Part shown: piece by piece, positions 1-8,010 of the stretch
Layout: each line of letters starts with the position of its first letter
Position numbering within the stretch: the first letter of the stretch is position 1
NCBI RefSeq assembly: GCF_034262375.1
Contig: NZ_CP139558.1
Location: 310,001-374,000 of the forward strand
Reading direction: 5' to 3'
Length of the DNA stretch: 64,000 nt
DNA from: Mucilaginibacter sabulilitoris
GTDB lineage: Bacteria; Bacteroidota; Bacteroidia; Sphingobacteriales; Sphingobacteriaceae
Program-made: the position numbers and the translations under genes
The notes under the pieces: model-generated
What the model saw: only the letters and a program-made list of their open reading frames with translations
Databases searched by the model: none
Told to the model about the DNA's origin: nothing

Positions 1-373
1 TAAAGTTGTACAGGTATTTATCAAACGAGCCAAACTCCTTTTGTACCTCTAAAAATAATTTCGCATTATTTATGGCGGCAAGTATCTTTAAATGGTTACG
101 GATAATGCCAGAATCCTGCATCAGGCGTTCTACATCTGCTTCGGTAAAAGCGGCTACCTTTTTAACATCAAAGTCGGCAAAGGCTTTACGATATCCTTCC
201 CGGCGGCGCAAAATAGTGATCCAGCTTAAGCCGGCCTGCGCCGATTCGAGTACCAGGAACTCAAATAAAGTTTTATCATCATGAGTGGTTTTTCCCCATT
301 CCTCATCGTGGTATTTCATGTATAAAGGATCGGTACCGGCCCATGCGCATCGGGTTAAGTTTTTGGTTGGCAT
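1..373 (-). CDS. tag: DNA-3-methyladenine glycosylase I, partial (3' end outside window)
   Basis: Base-excision repair enzyme that removes 3-methyladenine from alkylated DNA in the cytoplasm. The reading frame starts at an ATG at 373 on the minus strand and stays open to the window edge, giving about 124 codons of a protein that is usually about 190 residues. The N-terminal signature RCAWAGTDPLY (residues 8-18) is followed by HDEEWG (22-27) and ESAQAGLSWITILRRR. Cys9 and His22 have the spacing of the first two zinc ligands of E. coli Tag (Cys4 and His17). The second zinc pair lies in the missing part. There is no sign of damage in the visible part. Confidence 0.93.
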   Translation of the reverse strand, partial: MPTKNLTRCAWAGTDPLYMKYHDEEWGKTTHDDKTLFEFLVLESAQAGLSWITILRRREGYRKAFADFDVKKVAAFTEADVERLMQDSGIIRNHLKILAAINNAKLFLEVQKEFGSFDKYLYNF

Positions 374-410
374 AATTGTTTTTTGTGTTAGATATGAATA
401 ATAAAATTAT

Positions 411-493
411 GTCATTGGGAGGCATGAAGCAATCTCATAGGACAATTTGCAGGCTATGCATAATGAGATTGCCACGCTGCGCTCGCAATGACA
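411..493. repeat. Dispersed imperfect palindrome, GTCATTGCGAG family
   Basis: The segment opens with GTCATTGGGAG and closes with CTCGCAATGAC, and has inner motifs GAAGCAATCTCAT and ATGAGATTGCCACGC that are also inverted. A second member lies at 33629-33700. It occupies most of the gap between tag and the AhpD-like gene. Confidence 0.6.
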
Positions 494-532
494 ATATGGG
501 AATAATCATTTCAGCCTGCAACCCGTTACTTG

Positions 533-877
533 CTAAACGTCATTCAGCTCATCCCAATACTCCACAGCCCTGCGGTAATGAGGAATTACGATGGAGCCCC
601 CTACCAAATTAGCTATCATAAATACCTCGTTCATTTCGTCGGAATTTACGCCGGCTTCGTGACATTTGCCCAAATGGTATTTAATACAATCATCGCAACG
701 CAAAACCATGCTGGCTACCAGGCCAAGCATTTCTTTGGTTTTAACATTCAGTGCACCTTCGGCGTAGCTGGTGGTATCAAGCGCGAAAAAACGTTTAATA
801 TTGGTATTAGCTGTTTCCATTATCCTGTCGTTCATTTTGGAACGATAGGCCTCAAATTCTCCTATTAATTTTCCCAT
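533..877 (-). CDS. Carboxymuconolactone decarboxylase / AhpD-like family protein
   Basis: Small all-alpha protein of 114 residues of the CMD/AhpD superfamily. The AhpD-type motif is complete: Cys61-x-x-Cys64 and His68 in RCDDCIKYH. The family uses this redox pair in peroxidase-type or disulfide-reductase reactions. Members that are gamma-carboxymuconolactone decarboxylases lack the CxxC, so an antioxidant role is more likely than aromatic catabolism. The substrate and partner cannot be told. The gene stands alone, read away from the plus-strand gene at 960. Confidence 0.85.
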   Translation of the reverse strand: MGKLIGEFEAYRSKMNDRIMETANTNIKRFFALDTTSYAEGALNVKTKEMLGLVASMVLRCDDCIKYHLGKCHEAGVNSDEMNEVFMIANLVGGSIVIPHYRRAVEYWDELNDV

Positions 878-911
878 GATATTTGGTAATAATAAAAACT
901 ATGCATATTGG

Positions 912-941
912 TTGCCTTATTCGGACAAAAAAATATCTTTG
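912..941 (+). promoter_or_regulatory. Bacteroidota-type promoter for the gene at 960
   Basis: TTG at 912-914, a 19-nt spacer and TATCTTTG at 934-941 match the Bacteroidota -33/-7 consensus (TTG and TAnnTTTG). Transcription would start a few bases before the ATG at 960, leaving a very short 5' leader. Confidence 0.65.
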
Positions 942-959
942 CAAACCTAAATCTTATAC

Positions 960-2219
960 ATGAAAATTTTATACTGCTTTACAGTTTTATACGCCCTGAC
1001 TATCTCTTTTTTACATGCACAAAGCAATTATAAACAAGGCTATGTGGTGAACATGAATAATGACACATTAAAAGGGTTTATTGATTATAAAGAATGGTCA
1101 CATAACCCAACCGGGATAAATTTTAAAACAGGTAATAGCAATACCCCTCAAAAATACACACCTTTAAACACAAAGGCGTTTTCGGTAAACAACCTTGAAT
1201 ACTATGAAAGGTTTATTGTACAAGTAAGTAAAAGCCACGTAGAACTATCGGATATATCCCACAATCTGGATACGACCTATCGTATCGATACTGTATTTTT
1301 AAAATCCATGGTGCTGGGTAAACACATTTCACTTTATAGTTTTACCGATGAAATTAAAACCCGTTTTTATGTCCTTGACAACTCCAATGGTCAGATAAAT
1401 GAACTAAAGTATCTTTTATATTTAAATGACGAAACAAATACGATAAAAGAATCAAGCGGTTATCGCCTGCAGCTGCTTCGACTCGCCGCAAATTACCAAC
1501 CTGGAAATACAAAATTAATCAATTTAATAAATGAAAGCAGTTATTCGGAAAAGAAGCTCACTGCTATTTTTGTGGCTATAAATGGAGATAGTAACCAGCT
1601 GATTGTTCGCGAAAACGCTTTTGGAAAACGCTTTTTCGTAGGTGCTGGTGTAAGGAACAGTAAATTAGCCTTTTCGGGAGTTAATACCGCATTCCCGGAT
1701 GGGACCCAAAAAAGTAGCATTTCACCTGTGTTATCAACAGGAATTGACTTTTTAACAAATAAGAATACAAAAACATTCTTCCTGAGGTTTGAGTTAGAAT
1801 TAGCTGCCAACCATTTTAAATTCCCCAAAATTGTATCTTCCAACAACAATATGGACAATTACAACAGCCTTGATTTTAAACAATACACACTCGCGCTAAT
1901 GCCTCAGGTAGTTTACAATTTTTATTCGACGGATAATTTGAAGTTGTTTATTGACCTTGGTTTTTCAGCAAATTTTTCGGCATATAATAATTATGATTAT
2001 GTAACTACCTATAGTGATAACTCTACTTCGATAAGAAATAAATTTCCGGAGTTTGAACAGTTTTATTTCTCTCTTCCATTGAAGGCTGGCGTTTTACTAA
2101 ATAAACATTTTGAAATTTACGGTTCTTACTGGCTCTCATCATCAACTACCAATTATAGCCAATTTTCTGCAGGCCTTTCGGCTTACCAGGCAGGCATTAA
2201 TTATATGTTCGGCAAATAA
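960..2219 (+). CDS. Putative outer-membrane beta-barrel protein, function unknown
   Basis: 419-residue exported protein with a signal peptide (about residues 1-20, cleavage near FLHA-QSN). The N-terminal half is a globular region of about 180 residues. The C-terminal half is rich in alternating aromatic/polar strands of the type found in outer-membrane barrels, ending with YQAGINYMFGK, a plausible C-terminal strand. No enzymatic motif is visible. I do not recognise a specific family. It has its own promoter (912-941), and its neighbours on both sides are read in other directions or separated by 100 bp, so it is probably monocistronic. Confidence 0.75.
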   Translation: MKILYCFTVLYALTISFLHAQSNYKQGYVVNMNNDTLKGFIDYKEWSHNPTGINFKTGNSNTPQKYTPLNTKAFSVNNLEYYERFIVQVSKSHVELSDISHNLDTTYRIDTVFLKSMVLGKHISLYSFTDEIKTRFYVLDNSNGQINELKYLLYLNDETNTIKESSGYRLQLLRLAANYQPGNTKLINLINESSYSEKKLTAIFVAINGDSNQLIVRENAFGKRFFVGAGVRNSKLAFSGVNTAFPDGTQKSSISPVLSTGIDFLTNKNTKTFFLRFELELAANHFKFPKIVSSNNNMDNYNSLDFKQYTLALMPQVVYNFYSTDNLKLFIDLGFSANFSAYNNYDYVTTYSDNSTSIRNKFPEFEQFYFSLPLKAGVLLNKHFEIYGSYWLSSSTTNYSQFSAGLSAYQAGINYMFGK

Positions 2220-2322
2220 ATATTTATTAAAGGGCCAATCAGTTATTTTAATGATGCAATAGTTTTCTGTAATACATTATAAAAACAAACGTTATAATCA
2301 CCACATTTTAACCAATTGTGCC

Positions 2323-2682
2323 ATGATCAACTTTAAACGGGCCGACCATATACATATCTGTGTTCTGCATGGTAAGCTGGAAGAAGCGCGGCTATTTTAT
2401 ACCAATATCATCGGCCTGCAATTAATTGATAGGCCGGATGTATTTTCGTCAGCCGGCTATTGGTTCAGCTTAGCTGATATAGAATTGCACATTGGGATTG
2501 AAGATAGCCTGCCGCGCTCCATCAGGCATACTGCAATGGAGGTGAGCAACGTTTCCGCCGCACGCAAACACCTGGAAAATCATGGGGTTGAAATAGTGGA
2601 AGAACCGGTAATACCCGGTCGCATACGCTTTGCCTTTATTGATCCGTTTGGCAACCGTATGGAGTTGCTGCAAATGCTATAA
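2323..2682 (+). CDS. VOC family protein (glyoxalase/bleomycin-resistance fold)
   Basis: 119-residue single-module VOC protein. The N-terminal strand carries HIHICVLHGKLEEARLFY with candidate metal ligand His9 or His11. The C-terminal end has FIDPFGNRMELLQM, with the Glu that usually completes the metal site. The substrate is unknown, since family members include glyoxalases, dioxygenases and resistance proteins. Its stop codon overlaps by six bases the stop codon of the convergent gene at 2677, so the two 3' ends share sequence. Confidence 0.85.
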   Translation: MINFKRADHIHICVLHGKLEEARLFYTNIIGLQLIDRPDVFSSAGYWFSLADIELHIGIEDSLPRSIRHTAMEVSNVSAARKHLENHGVEIVEEPVIPGRIRFAFIDPFGNRMELLQML

Positions 2683-3009
2683 AGCCAGCTCTATGGATGG
2701 ATCCCAGAATAAGGTTTTAAAATCCTGCACCTGGTCATCCTTTACCTTTACGCCCTCGCTTTCCAATAGTTGCTGCATTAAATCGCCCCCGAAATGGAAT
2801 TTAGCAGTGAGCAGCCCCTGGCGGTTCACTACCCGGTGAGCGGGCACTTTTGGTACCACTTTGCCTGCAGCCTGCATGGCATAACCCACCATACGCGATG
2901 AGCCTTTTGTACCTAAATAGTTGGCAATTGCTCCATAAGAGGTTACCCGCCCCGTTGGTATAAGACGGGCTACCTGGTAAACTTTATCAAAAAAATTAAT
3001 ATCCTCCAT
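2677..3009 (-). CDS. Alkyltransferase-like protein (ATL), MGMT family without catalytic Cys
   Basis: 110-residue protein with the DNA-binding domain of O6-alkylguanine-DNA alkyltransferase: helix-turn-helix RVTSYGAIANYLG (21-33), the Arg-finger region SSRMVGYAMQ (37-46) and the active-site loop. The usual PCHRV is here PAHRV (56-60), so the methyl-accepting Cys is Ala57. ATL proteins bind O6-alkylguanine and hand it to nucleotide-excision repair rather than reversing the damage. The gene follows the minus strand next to trmB and converges on a VOC gene. Assignment as ATL rests on that one residue change in an otherwise well-kept site. Confidence 0.88.
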   Translation of the reverse strand: MEDINFFDKVYQVARLIPTGRVTSYGAIANYLGTKGSSRMVGYAMQAAGKVVPKVPAHRVVNRQGLLTAKFHFGGDLMQQLLESEGVKVKDDQVQDFKTLFWDPSIELAL

Positions 3010-3020
3010 AATATGGATGG

Positions 3021-3671
3021 TTAAGCAAAAGAAAATTTAAGATAGTTAATGTTCTTATTATCTTTTAAATATTTTTTCTCATAATATGTTTTGATTGACA
3101 GCACTTCATCTGCATAAGGCGAATGGTAAAGGTCTTCGGTTTTAATGTGGAGTTTTAGTTTCAGCTCCTCTATTTTTTCGGCAGTGTAAGCATGCAGGCC
3201 ATCATTGTCGGTTTTAAGGTTTACACAGCCACCGGGTTTTAATATTTCTATATATTTATCCAGAAACCGGGAGGAGGTAAGTCGTTTTTTTTCGCGGCTT
3301 AGTTGCGGCTGGGGGTCGGGAAACGTTATCCATATCTCATCTATTTCGCCATCGGCAAAATAGTCGAGCAGGTTTTCTATCTGTATCCGTAAAAATGCTA
3401 CGTTCGGAACGTTTTCTTCCAGCGCGGTTTTGGCCCCACGCCATATACGGTTACCTTTATAATCAATACCAATAAAGTTTTTATCCGGAAATAAGGTGGC
3501 CAGGTTCACGGTATATTCGCCTTTACCACAGGCCAGTTCCAAAACCACCGGATTGCTATTCTTAAAAAAGCTATTGCTCCACTGGCCTTTAAATGGCTTG
3601 CCGGCATCTAACTGTAATACATTGCTAAAGGTTTCTATTTCAGCAAAGCGCCTTAATTTATCTTTTCCCAC
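3021..3671 (-). CDS. trmB: tRNA (guanine-N7-)-methyltransferase
   Basis: SAM-dependent enzyme that makes m7G46 in tRNA. The Rossmann motif LELACGKGEYTVNLA is followed by FIGIDYKGNRIWRGA, then the TrmB signature WITFPDPQPQ and the tRNA-facing LTSSRFLDKY. I chose the GTG at 3671, which gives VGKDKLRRFAEIETFSNV, the normal N-terminus of the Bacteroidota enzyme (216 residues). An upstream in-frame ATG at 3734 would add 21 residues (MPASKGFTFYRKGYF...) that do not resemble the family. The gene lies 12 bases before the ATL gene, so the two could be co-transcribed. Confidence 0.93.
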   Translation of the reverse strand: MGKDKLRRFAEIETFSNVLQLDAGKPFKGQWSNSFFKNSNPVVLELACGKGEYTVNLATLFPDKNFIGIDYKGNRIWRGAKTALEENVPNVAFLRIQIENLLDYFADGEIDEIWITFPDPQPQLSREKKRLTSSRFLDKYIEILKPGGCVNLKTDNDGLHAYTAEKIEELKLKLHIKTEDLYHSPYADEVLSIKTYYEKKYLKDNKNINYLKFSFA

Positions 3672-3744
3672 TTCTTTAAATAAAGTGCAAAAATAGCCTT
3701 TTCTGTAAAATGTGAAACCCTTGCTTGCGGGCAAAAATTCGTGG

Positions 3745-4182
3745 CTACAACACTACCGGGGGCGGAACAGCGGGCATCCCCTTGCGTACCTCGGGCGATT
3801 TACTTTTAACCGATTTGCTAAATAGAGATCTTATCTTCCCCCACAAACCACCAATAGAGTCTTCACTGATATAATTTGACGCTTTTTGCGATACCAGACC
3901 AACCAGGGCCTTAACTAAAAAATTGGAGTGTTTAAAAAGGGTTTTATTTAAGGTGAGGGGCACAACAATTCTTGATAACAGCCCAAAAAAATCTTGGTTA
4001 AAAATGCCCGGCTGTTTTTCCCCTTCATCTTTATTTGAAAACAGCGACAATAAAGTTGAGAAAAGTGCTGATGGGCTATTTACACGTGCTATCAATGCAA
4101 CACTTTGTTGATTTTCAATAACGCGGAGCCTGGAAATTTCTTCCTGAAGATCGTTTATATTATTTATTTGCTGAAAACCCAT
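3745..4182 (-). CDS. Hypothetical protein of the YtxH/Holin-X envelope cluster
   Basis: 145-residue protein I cannot assign to a family. It starts with a short coiled-coil-like stretch (INDLQEEISRLRVIENQQ, about residues 7-24), continues through mixed hydrophobic segments without a clear transmembrane helix, and ends in a basic region followed by a proline-rich tail (MPAVPPPVVL). Its start lies four bases after the stop of the Holin-X-like gene, so it belongs to the same transcription unit as the genes at 4187 and 4657. Bacteroidota often carry such trios, which are thought to respond to envelope or general stress. That role is inferred only from context. Confidence 0.65.
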   Translation of the reverse strand: MGFQQINNINDLQEEISRLRVIENQQSVALIARVNSPSALFSTLLSLFSNKDEGEKQPGIFNQDFFGLLSRIVVPLTLNKTLFKHSNFLVKALVGLVSQKASNYISEDSIGGLWGKIRSLFSKSVKSKSPEVRKGMPAVPPPVVL

Positions 4183-4186
4183 GGCT

Positions 4187-4537
4187 TTACTTTTTAAATA
4201 GTTTTTGAATGAAGAGATTTACAAGCGGCTTTTCAATACGTTCCTTATTCAGTTTAATAACAACTGCAATAATTAAATAAATAAGCGCAACGCAACCAAA
4301 ACCTTCCCAAAATGAATCCAACACATCAGATAGATAATAAGCTAAAGTAAAGCTGGCAAATATAAAGGCTAAAACCATACTTATGGCGGTAATGGCATCA
4401 GTTATTACACTTGCTAAAATTGAAGTTCCACCTTCAATGGCCTCATATTTTAAAAGCTTAAAACGCGTTTCGGCATATTCTTTTAGCTGATCAACAATTG
4501 GCGGTAATGGTGGTGGTGTTTCTTTTTTGGCTTCCAT
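4187..4537 (-). CDS. Phage-holin-like / Holin-X (DUF1469) membrane protein
   Basis: 116-residue membrane protein with an N-terminal proline-rich, cytosolic stretch (ETPPPLPPIVDQLKEYAETRF), two transmembrane helices (about residues 38-62 and 70-93) and a basic C-terminus. This is the pattern of the putative Holin-X superfamily, which in chromosomes without prophage is not a lysis protein but a small inner-membrane protein of unknown function. It is the middle gene of a three-gene minus-strand cluster (4923 to 3745). Confidence 0.78.
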   Translation of the reverse strand: MEAKKETPPPLPPIVDQLKEYAETRFKLLKYEAIEGGTSILASVITDAITAISMVLAFIFASFTLAYYLSDVLDSFWEGFGCVALIYLIIAVVIKLNKERIEKPLVNLFIQKLFKK

Positions 4538-4552
4538 AGGTATATGTATTAT

Positions 4553-4664
4553 TTGTTAGGGTATCAGGTAGTTAGTATCAAGTATCAAGACAGCCGCATT
4601 TGTTTTAAGATATCTGCAAAGAGAAATCTTGATACTTGATATTAATTACTTGATACTTATGCAT
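4553..4664. repeat. Inverted repeat between holin-like and YtxH genes
   Basis: The left part carries AGTATCAAGTATCAAGA and the right part TCTTGATACTTGATA, inverted, with ATTACTTGATACTTATG beyond. It could fold into a hairpin that weakens read-through from the YtxH gene into the two genes after it. Confidence 0.45.
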
Positions 4665-4923
4665 GTTCCAGATCGTCCTGATATTCTTCTTCCGCGCCCC
4701 TGATCTTTGATTTTATATTTTCAACCACCTTGTCTTTTAAACCTACCAGGTTATCTATTTCCGCAGCCGCAGTCTCTTTAATAGAATCGCCCAGGTTTTT
4801 TAATGATTCTGTAAGCTTATCGCGTGTTTCGTTACCTTTATCAGGTGCAAACAAAATTCCCAAAGCTGCTCCTGCCGCCAAACCTGCAAGCAATGCAACA
4901 ACTACTTTTGTGTTATCATTCAT
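4657..4923 (-). CDS. YtxH domain-containing protein
   Basis: 88-residue protein with one N-terminal glycine/alanine-rich transmembrane helix (VVALLAGLAAGAALGILFAP, about residues 8-27) followed by DKGNETRDKL and an amphipathic, charged tail, which is the YtxH layout. The family is annotated as general-stress related from Bacillus YtxH, but no biochemical role is established. It is the first gene of the minus-strand cluster with the Holin-X-like and hypothetical genes; a 119-base gap with an inverted repeat separates it from the next gene. Confidence 0.85.
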   Translation of the reverse strand: MNDNTKVVVALLAGLAAGAALGILFAPDKGNETRDKLTESLKNLGDSIKETAAAEIDNLVGLKDKVVENIKSKIRGAEEEYQDDLEHA

Positions 4924-5079
4924 TGTAATATAATTTTAAGTTGAACATTTGTTTTTATATGATTAAATACCTTGCCAAATATCATAAATCAGTTAATTTG
5001 TCTGCAATTTCTGTATAAATATTTTTTTATGACCGGTTCACTTTTATCCCTGTGTTCACAAAAGTATTCATTAACCCGG

Positions 5080-6120
5080 TCAGTTTTCAGGGGTACGTAT
5101 ACGTTCTAAACGGTCGGCAGCCATTCTGTTTGTTTCATATATCTCCAGCAACAGCAAAAAATACGACAATAATACCGGCCCAAAAACCAAACCCAAAATA
5201 CCGAAAAGCGGCAACCCTATAAATACCCCAATAACCGATATTATAGGATGAGTATTGGCTATACGTTTATTAATGATCATGCGTAAAACATTATCAACAT
5301 TACCTATAAACAACAACCCGTAAGCTAACAGTAAAATCCCATTTAAAGTATGCCCCTGCGCAAATAATATAATACTTGCCGGTATGCACAACGTTGGCGC
5401 GCCAACAACCGGTAAAAATGAAATAAAAGCACCTATGACACCCCAAAATACTGCATCCGGAATTTTAAACGCATAAAAGCCCATGGCTAACAATGTACCT
5501 TGCATAATGGCTATTATTCCTTGTCCTAAAACGTTCGAATAGGTAGAATCGCGCAGCGCGGCTGCAAACTTTAAAGCATGCTGTTCCCGAAAGGGCGCGT
5601 ACTTTAACAGGCCGGCTTCAAACTCCCTGATTTGCGTGAGCATAAAATACAATAAAAAATACAAAACCAGCAGAGTTATGATAATGTTTGCCGCGCTGCT
5701 TAGTATAGAAGGAAAAAGCTCGGTAGCAAACGTTCCCAATTTTTGTAATGTATTTTCGGCAAAACGAGGTTGATTAAGGTTGGACGCAGCAAAAGCATCA
5801 ATTTTTGAGGTCCATTGATCAATAGGTAATGATTTAATGTTGATGCTTGATATTTTACCCACTACCATAATGCTTAATGATAGAAATGGAATAACAATTA
5901 CAATTAGCGAGGTAAAAATAATAAGCAAGGCAACCAGTACTTTGTTCCAGCCTTTTTTTTCGACAAGGTGAATATAAAGGGGTCTGAAGATGGTGAACAG
6001 TACAATAGCGCCCAATATAGAACTGAATAAACCACTAAGTGCATAAAGCAAAAAACAGCCCAGCACCACTATGCTTACCAGAATAATATTATTGCGCTGT
6101 TTATAATTAAAAATTGACAT
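5080..6120 (-). CDS. AI-2E family transporter (UPF0118-type permease)
   Basis: 346-residue polytopic inner-membrane protein with 7-8 predicted helices and the usual large loop (about residues 80-140) between the second and third hydrophobic blocks. The conserved centre SVIGVFIGLPLFGILGLVFG sits near residues 293-312. Family members have been linked to AI-2 export, Na+/H+ exchange or organic-acid export, so the substrate is open. It has its own start region: an intrinsic terminator at 6153-6177 separates it from the upstream regulator operon. Confidence 0.88.
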   Translation of the reverse strand: MSIFNYKQRNNIILVSIVVLGCFLLYALSGLFSSILGAIVLFTIFRPLYIHLVEKKGWNKVLVALLIIFTSLIVIVIPFLSLSIMVVGKISSINIKSLPIDQWTSKIDAFAASNLNQPRFAENTLQKLGTFATELFPSILSSAANIIITLLVLYFLLYFMLTQIREFEAGLLKYAPFREQHALKFAAALRDSTYSNVLGQGIIAIMQGTLLAMGFYAFKIPDAVFWGVIGAFISFLPVVGAPTLCIPASIILFAQGHTLNGILLLAYGLLFIGNVDNVLRMIINKRIANTHPIISVIGVFIGLPLFGILGLVFGPVLLSYFLLLLEIYETNRMAADRLERIRTPEN

Positions 6121-6152
6121 TAAGGCTTAGTTAAAGGGTACGATATTAAAAC

Positions 6153-6177
6153 AAAAAAACGCTAAAAAGGTTTAGCG
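6153..6177 (-). terminator. Intrinsic terminator after the response-regulator operon
   Basis: On the minus strand the stem CGCTAAA / TTTAGCG with a four-base loop is followed by seven T. It lies between the 69-residue protein gene and the AI-2E permease gene. Confidence 0.7.
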
Positions 6178-6205
6178 CTTTTAAAGTAAATACACCATAA
6201 AAAGG

Positions 6206-6415
6206 CTATTCTGAATCATTAAGCAGATTGTTTATCTGCGTTGAACTTGTTAAGATGGTATCCATATAAAATAAACAATCAGCCGAGGGATCGGGCATTT
6301 CGTATTTTAACTGTTCCAATGCCAAATGAATGTTTGAGAGCTGGTTTTTAATATCATGCTTCAACTTACGCAGTTTGTCATCGCTATCACCCGTTAGTTG
6401 CCGTGGTTCTGACAT
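6206..6415 (-). CDS. Small protein with a histidine-kinase-like H-box (DHp-only)
   Basis: 69-residue protein consisting almost only of a region like the first helix of a histidine-kinase dimerisation domain: KLRKLKHDIKNQLSNIHLAL (residues 14-33), with His20 in the H-box position and the typical D-I-K-N-Q after it. A second amphipathic helix follows. There is no ATP-binding (HATPase) domain and no signal peptide or membrane helix. The start codon lies three bases after the stop of the sigma-54 response-regulator gene, so both are on one mRNA that ends at the terminator at 6153. It may be a phosphotransfer or phosphatase partner of that regulator; this is inference. Confidence 0.7.
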   Translation of the reverse strand: MSEPRQLTGDSDDKLRKLKHDIKNQLSNIHLALEQLKYEMPDPSADCLFYMDTILTSSTQINNLLNDSE

Positions 6416-6418
6416 TTT

Positions 6419-7837
6419 TTACTTAAGGTTTATGGCCTTCATTTTATTATAAAGCGTTTTACGGTCGATATTTAAGATCTCCGCGGCTTTTGTTTTATTA
6501 AAATTAACTTCCCTTAAAACTTTAATAATGGTTTCATACTCGGCCTCGAGCGCGGCATTTTTAAGGTCATGTCGCGCTTCTTTCATTTCGGGTACTTCGT
6601 GCGTTGTAGTAAAGCCCGGCTCAAATGAAGGAGCTTTAAAATTTGATATCTCCAATGGAAGCGCCTTCATGGTGATCTCGCTGTCTTCGGCCAGCAATGC
6701 CGCACGCCTGATCACATTTTTAAGTTCGCGGATATTACCCGGCCACCTGTAGTTCATAAAGCAGTCAACCACTTCGGCAGAAAACGTTGTCACATTACGG
6801 CCCAATTCTGCATTAACCGATTTTAAAAAATGTTCAGCAAGCAGCATAATATCGGTACCACGATCACGCAAGGGCGGCATATATATGGTAAACTCATTAA
6901 AGCGGTGATAAAGATCTTCCCTGAATTTTCCTCTTTGTATACCTTCCTGCAGGTTTTCGTTGGTAGCTATAATAATACGTACATCAAGATCAATTTCTTT
7001 AGTACTGCCTATCCTTTTAACTTTCCGCTCCTGAACGGTGCGCAGCAGTGCTGCCTGTATTTCGTACGACAGGTTCCCCACCTCATCTAAAAACAATGTA
7101 CCGCCATTAGCCATTTCAAAATGCCCTATTTTGGTATATAAGGCCCCTGTAAATGATCCTTTTTCATGACCAAAAAACTCGCTCGCGGCCAGCTCCTTAG
7201 TTAAGGATCCGCAATCCATAGCTATAAATGGCTGACTGTGCCGCGGACTATTAAGGTGAATGCTTTTTGCAACCGACTCCTTACCGGTGCCGCTTTCTCC
7301 TAAAATAATTACACTATAGTTAGTAGGGGCAACCAGTTCTATTTGCCGTAACAGCTCTTTTGAAGCCCTGCCTGTACCGGCAACAAACTCCGACGCAAAA
7401 ATCTGCTTTTTGTTGTCCCTGGTTTTTGATTTATCTGTAATTATATTATCAACCGGCATTTCTTCAACCAGGGCATGATGCGTTTCAAATGCCTTATTAA
7501 TAGTATTTAATATTTCATCGGGATACAGCGGTTTGGTGATATAATCATATGCGCCCATTTTTATGAGCTCAACCGCCATTTTAATATCCGAATACCCGGT
7601 AATAATGATCACTCCGGTTTTGGGATATTGAGTTTTAATATTTCTGAGCATCTCGCGGCCATCGGTATCTTCCAGCCTGAAATCGCATAAAACAAGATTG
7701 AATTCTTCGTTTTTTAAGGCTTCCATGCCGCTTGTTCCGCTCGAAGCGGTACTTACATCAAAGCCGTTCCGGGTTAAAAATTTAGATAGCAATAAAGCCA
7801 CATTAACTTCATCATCAATGATGAGGATTTTCTTCAT
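6419..7837 (-). CDS. Sigma-54-dependent response regulator (NtrC family)
   Basis: 472-residue activator with three domains. Receiver (1-120): IIDDE at 6-10, phospho-acceptor Asp52, Thr80 and Lys102. AAA+ domain (about 150-390): Walker A GESGTGKE (180-187), the sigma-54 contact loop as GSFTGA (227-232) and Walker B LFLDE (248-252). Fis-type helix-turn-helix at the C-terminus (TKAAEILNIDRKTLYNKM). It activates RNA polymerase-sigma54 after phosphorylation. No full histidine kinase is adjacent; the only partner in the operon is the H-box mini-protein downstream. Targets cannot be read from the sequence. Confidence 0.95.
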   Translation of the reverse strand: MKKILIIDDEVNVALLLSKFLTRNGFDVSTASSGTSGMEALKNEEFNLVLCDFRLEDTDGREMLRNIKTQYPKTGVIIITGYSDIKMAVELIKMGAYDYITKPLYPDEILNTINKAFETHHALVEEMPVDNIITDKSKTRDNKKQIFASEFVAGTGRASKELLRQIELVAPTNYSVIILGESGTGKESVAKSIHLNSPRHSQPFIAMDCGSLTKELAASEFFGHEKGSFTGALYTKIGHFEMANGGTLFLDEVGNLSYEIQAALLRTVQERKVKRIGSTKEIDLDVRIIIATNENLQEGIQRGKFREDLYHRFNEFTIYMPPLRDRGTDIMLLAEHFLKSVNAELGRNVTTFSAEVVDCFMNYRWPGNIRELKNVIRRAALLAEDSEITMKALPLEISNFKAPSFEPGFTTTHEVPEMKEARHDLKNAALEAEYETIIKVLREVNFNKTKAAEILNIDRKTLYNKMKAINLK

Positions 7838-7952
7838 AAGAGCAATACTGATAACGGTAAATGTATTTAAACGTGTTAAGTTACAAACAATGTTGCTAAT
7901 TTATGGAGCTTTATTTAAATATGGGGCTTTAAACACAAAAAAAGAATAAAAC

Positions 7953-7984
7953 AAAAAGGGAGGTCGCAATTGACCTCCCTTTTT
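7953..7984. terminator. Bidirectional intrinsic terminator
   Basis: Perfect 13-bp stem AAAAAGGGAGGTC / GACCTCCCTTTTT with a six-base loop and T-runs on both strands. It ends the outer-membrane barrel gene at 8011 and also blocks plus-strand transcription. Confidence 0.9.
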
Positions 7985-8010
7985 GTTAAATAGGTATAAG
8001 TAGGGCCATA

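Noticed and set aside
6..284. Open reading frame on the plus strand at the left edge
   Set aside because: It is the shadow of the tag gene, whose minus-strand frame has the full family signature.
3672..3734. Upstream ATG for trmB (21 additional residues)
   Set aside because: The extension does not fit the family. VGKDKLRRF, from a GTG at 3671, does.
4187..4537. Prophage holin
   Set aside because: The protein is of the Holin-X type, but no lysis, tail, capsid or integrase genes are near it, so a phage origin is not supported.
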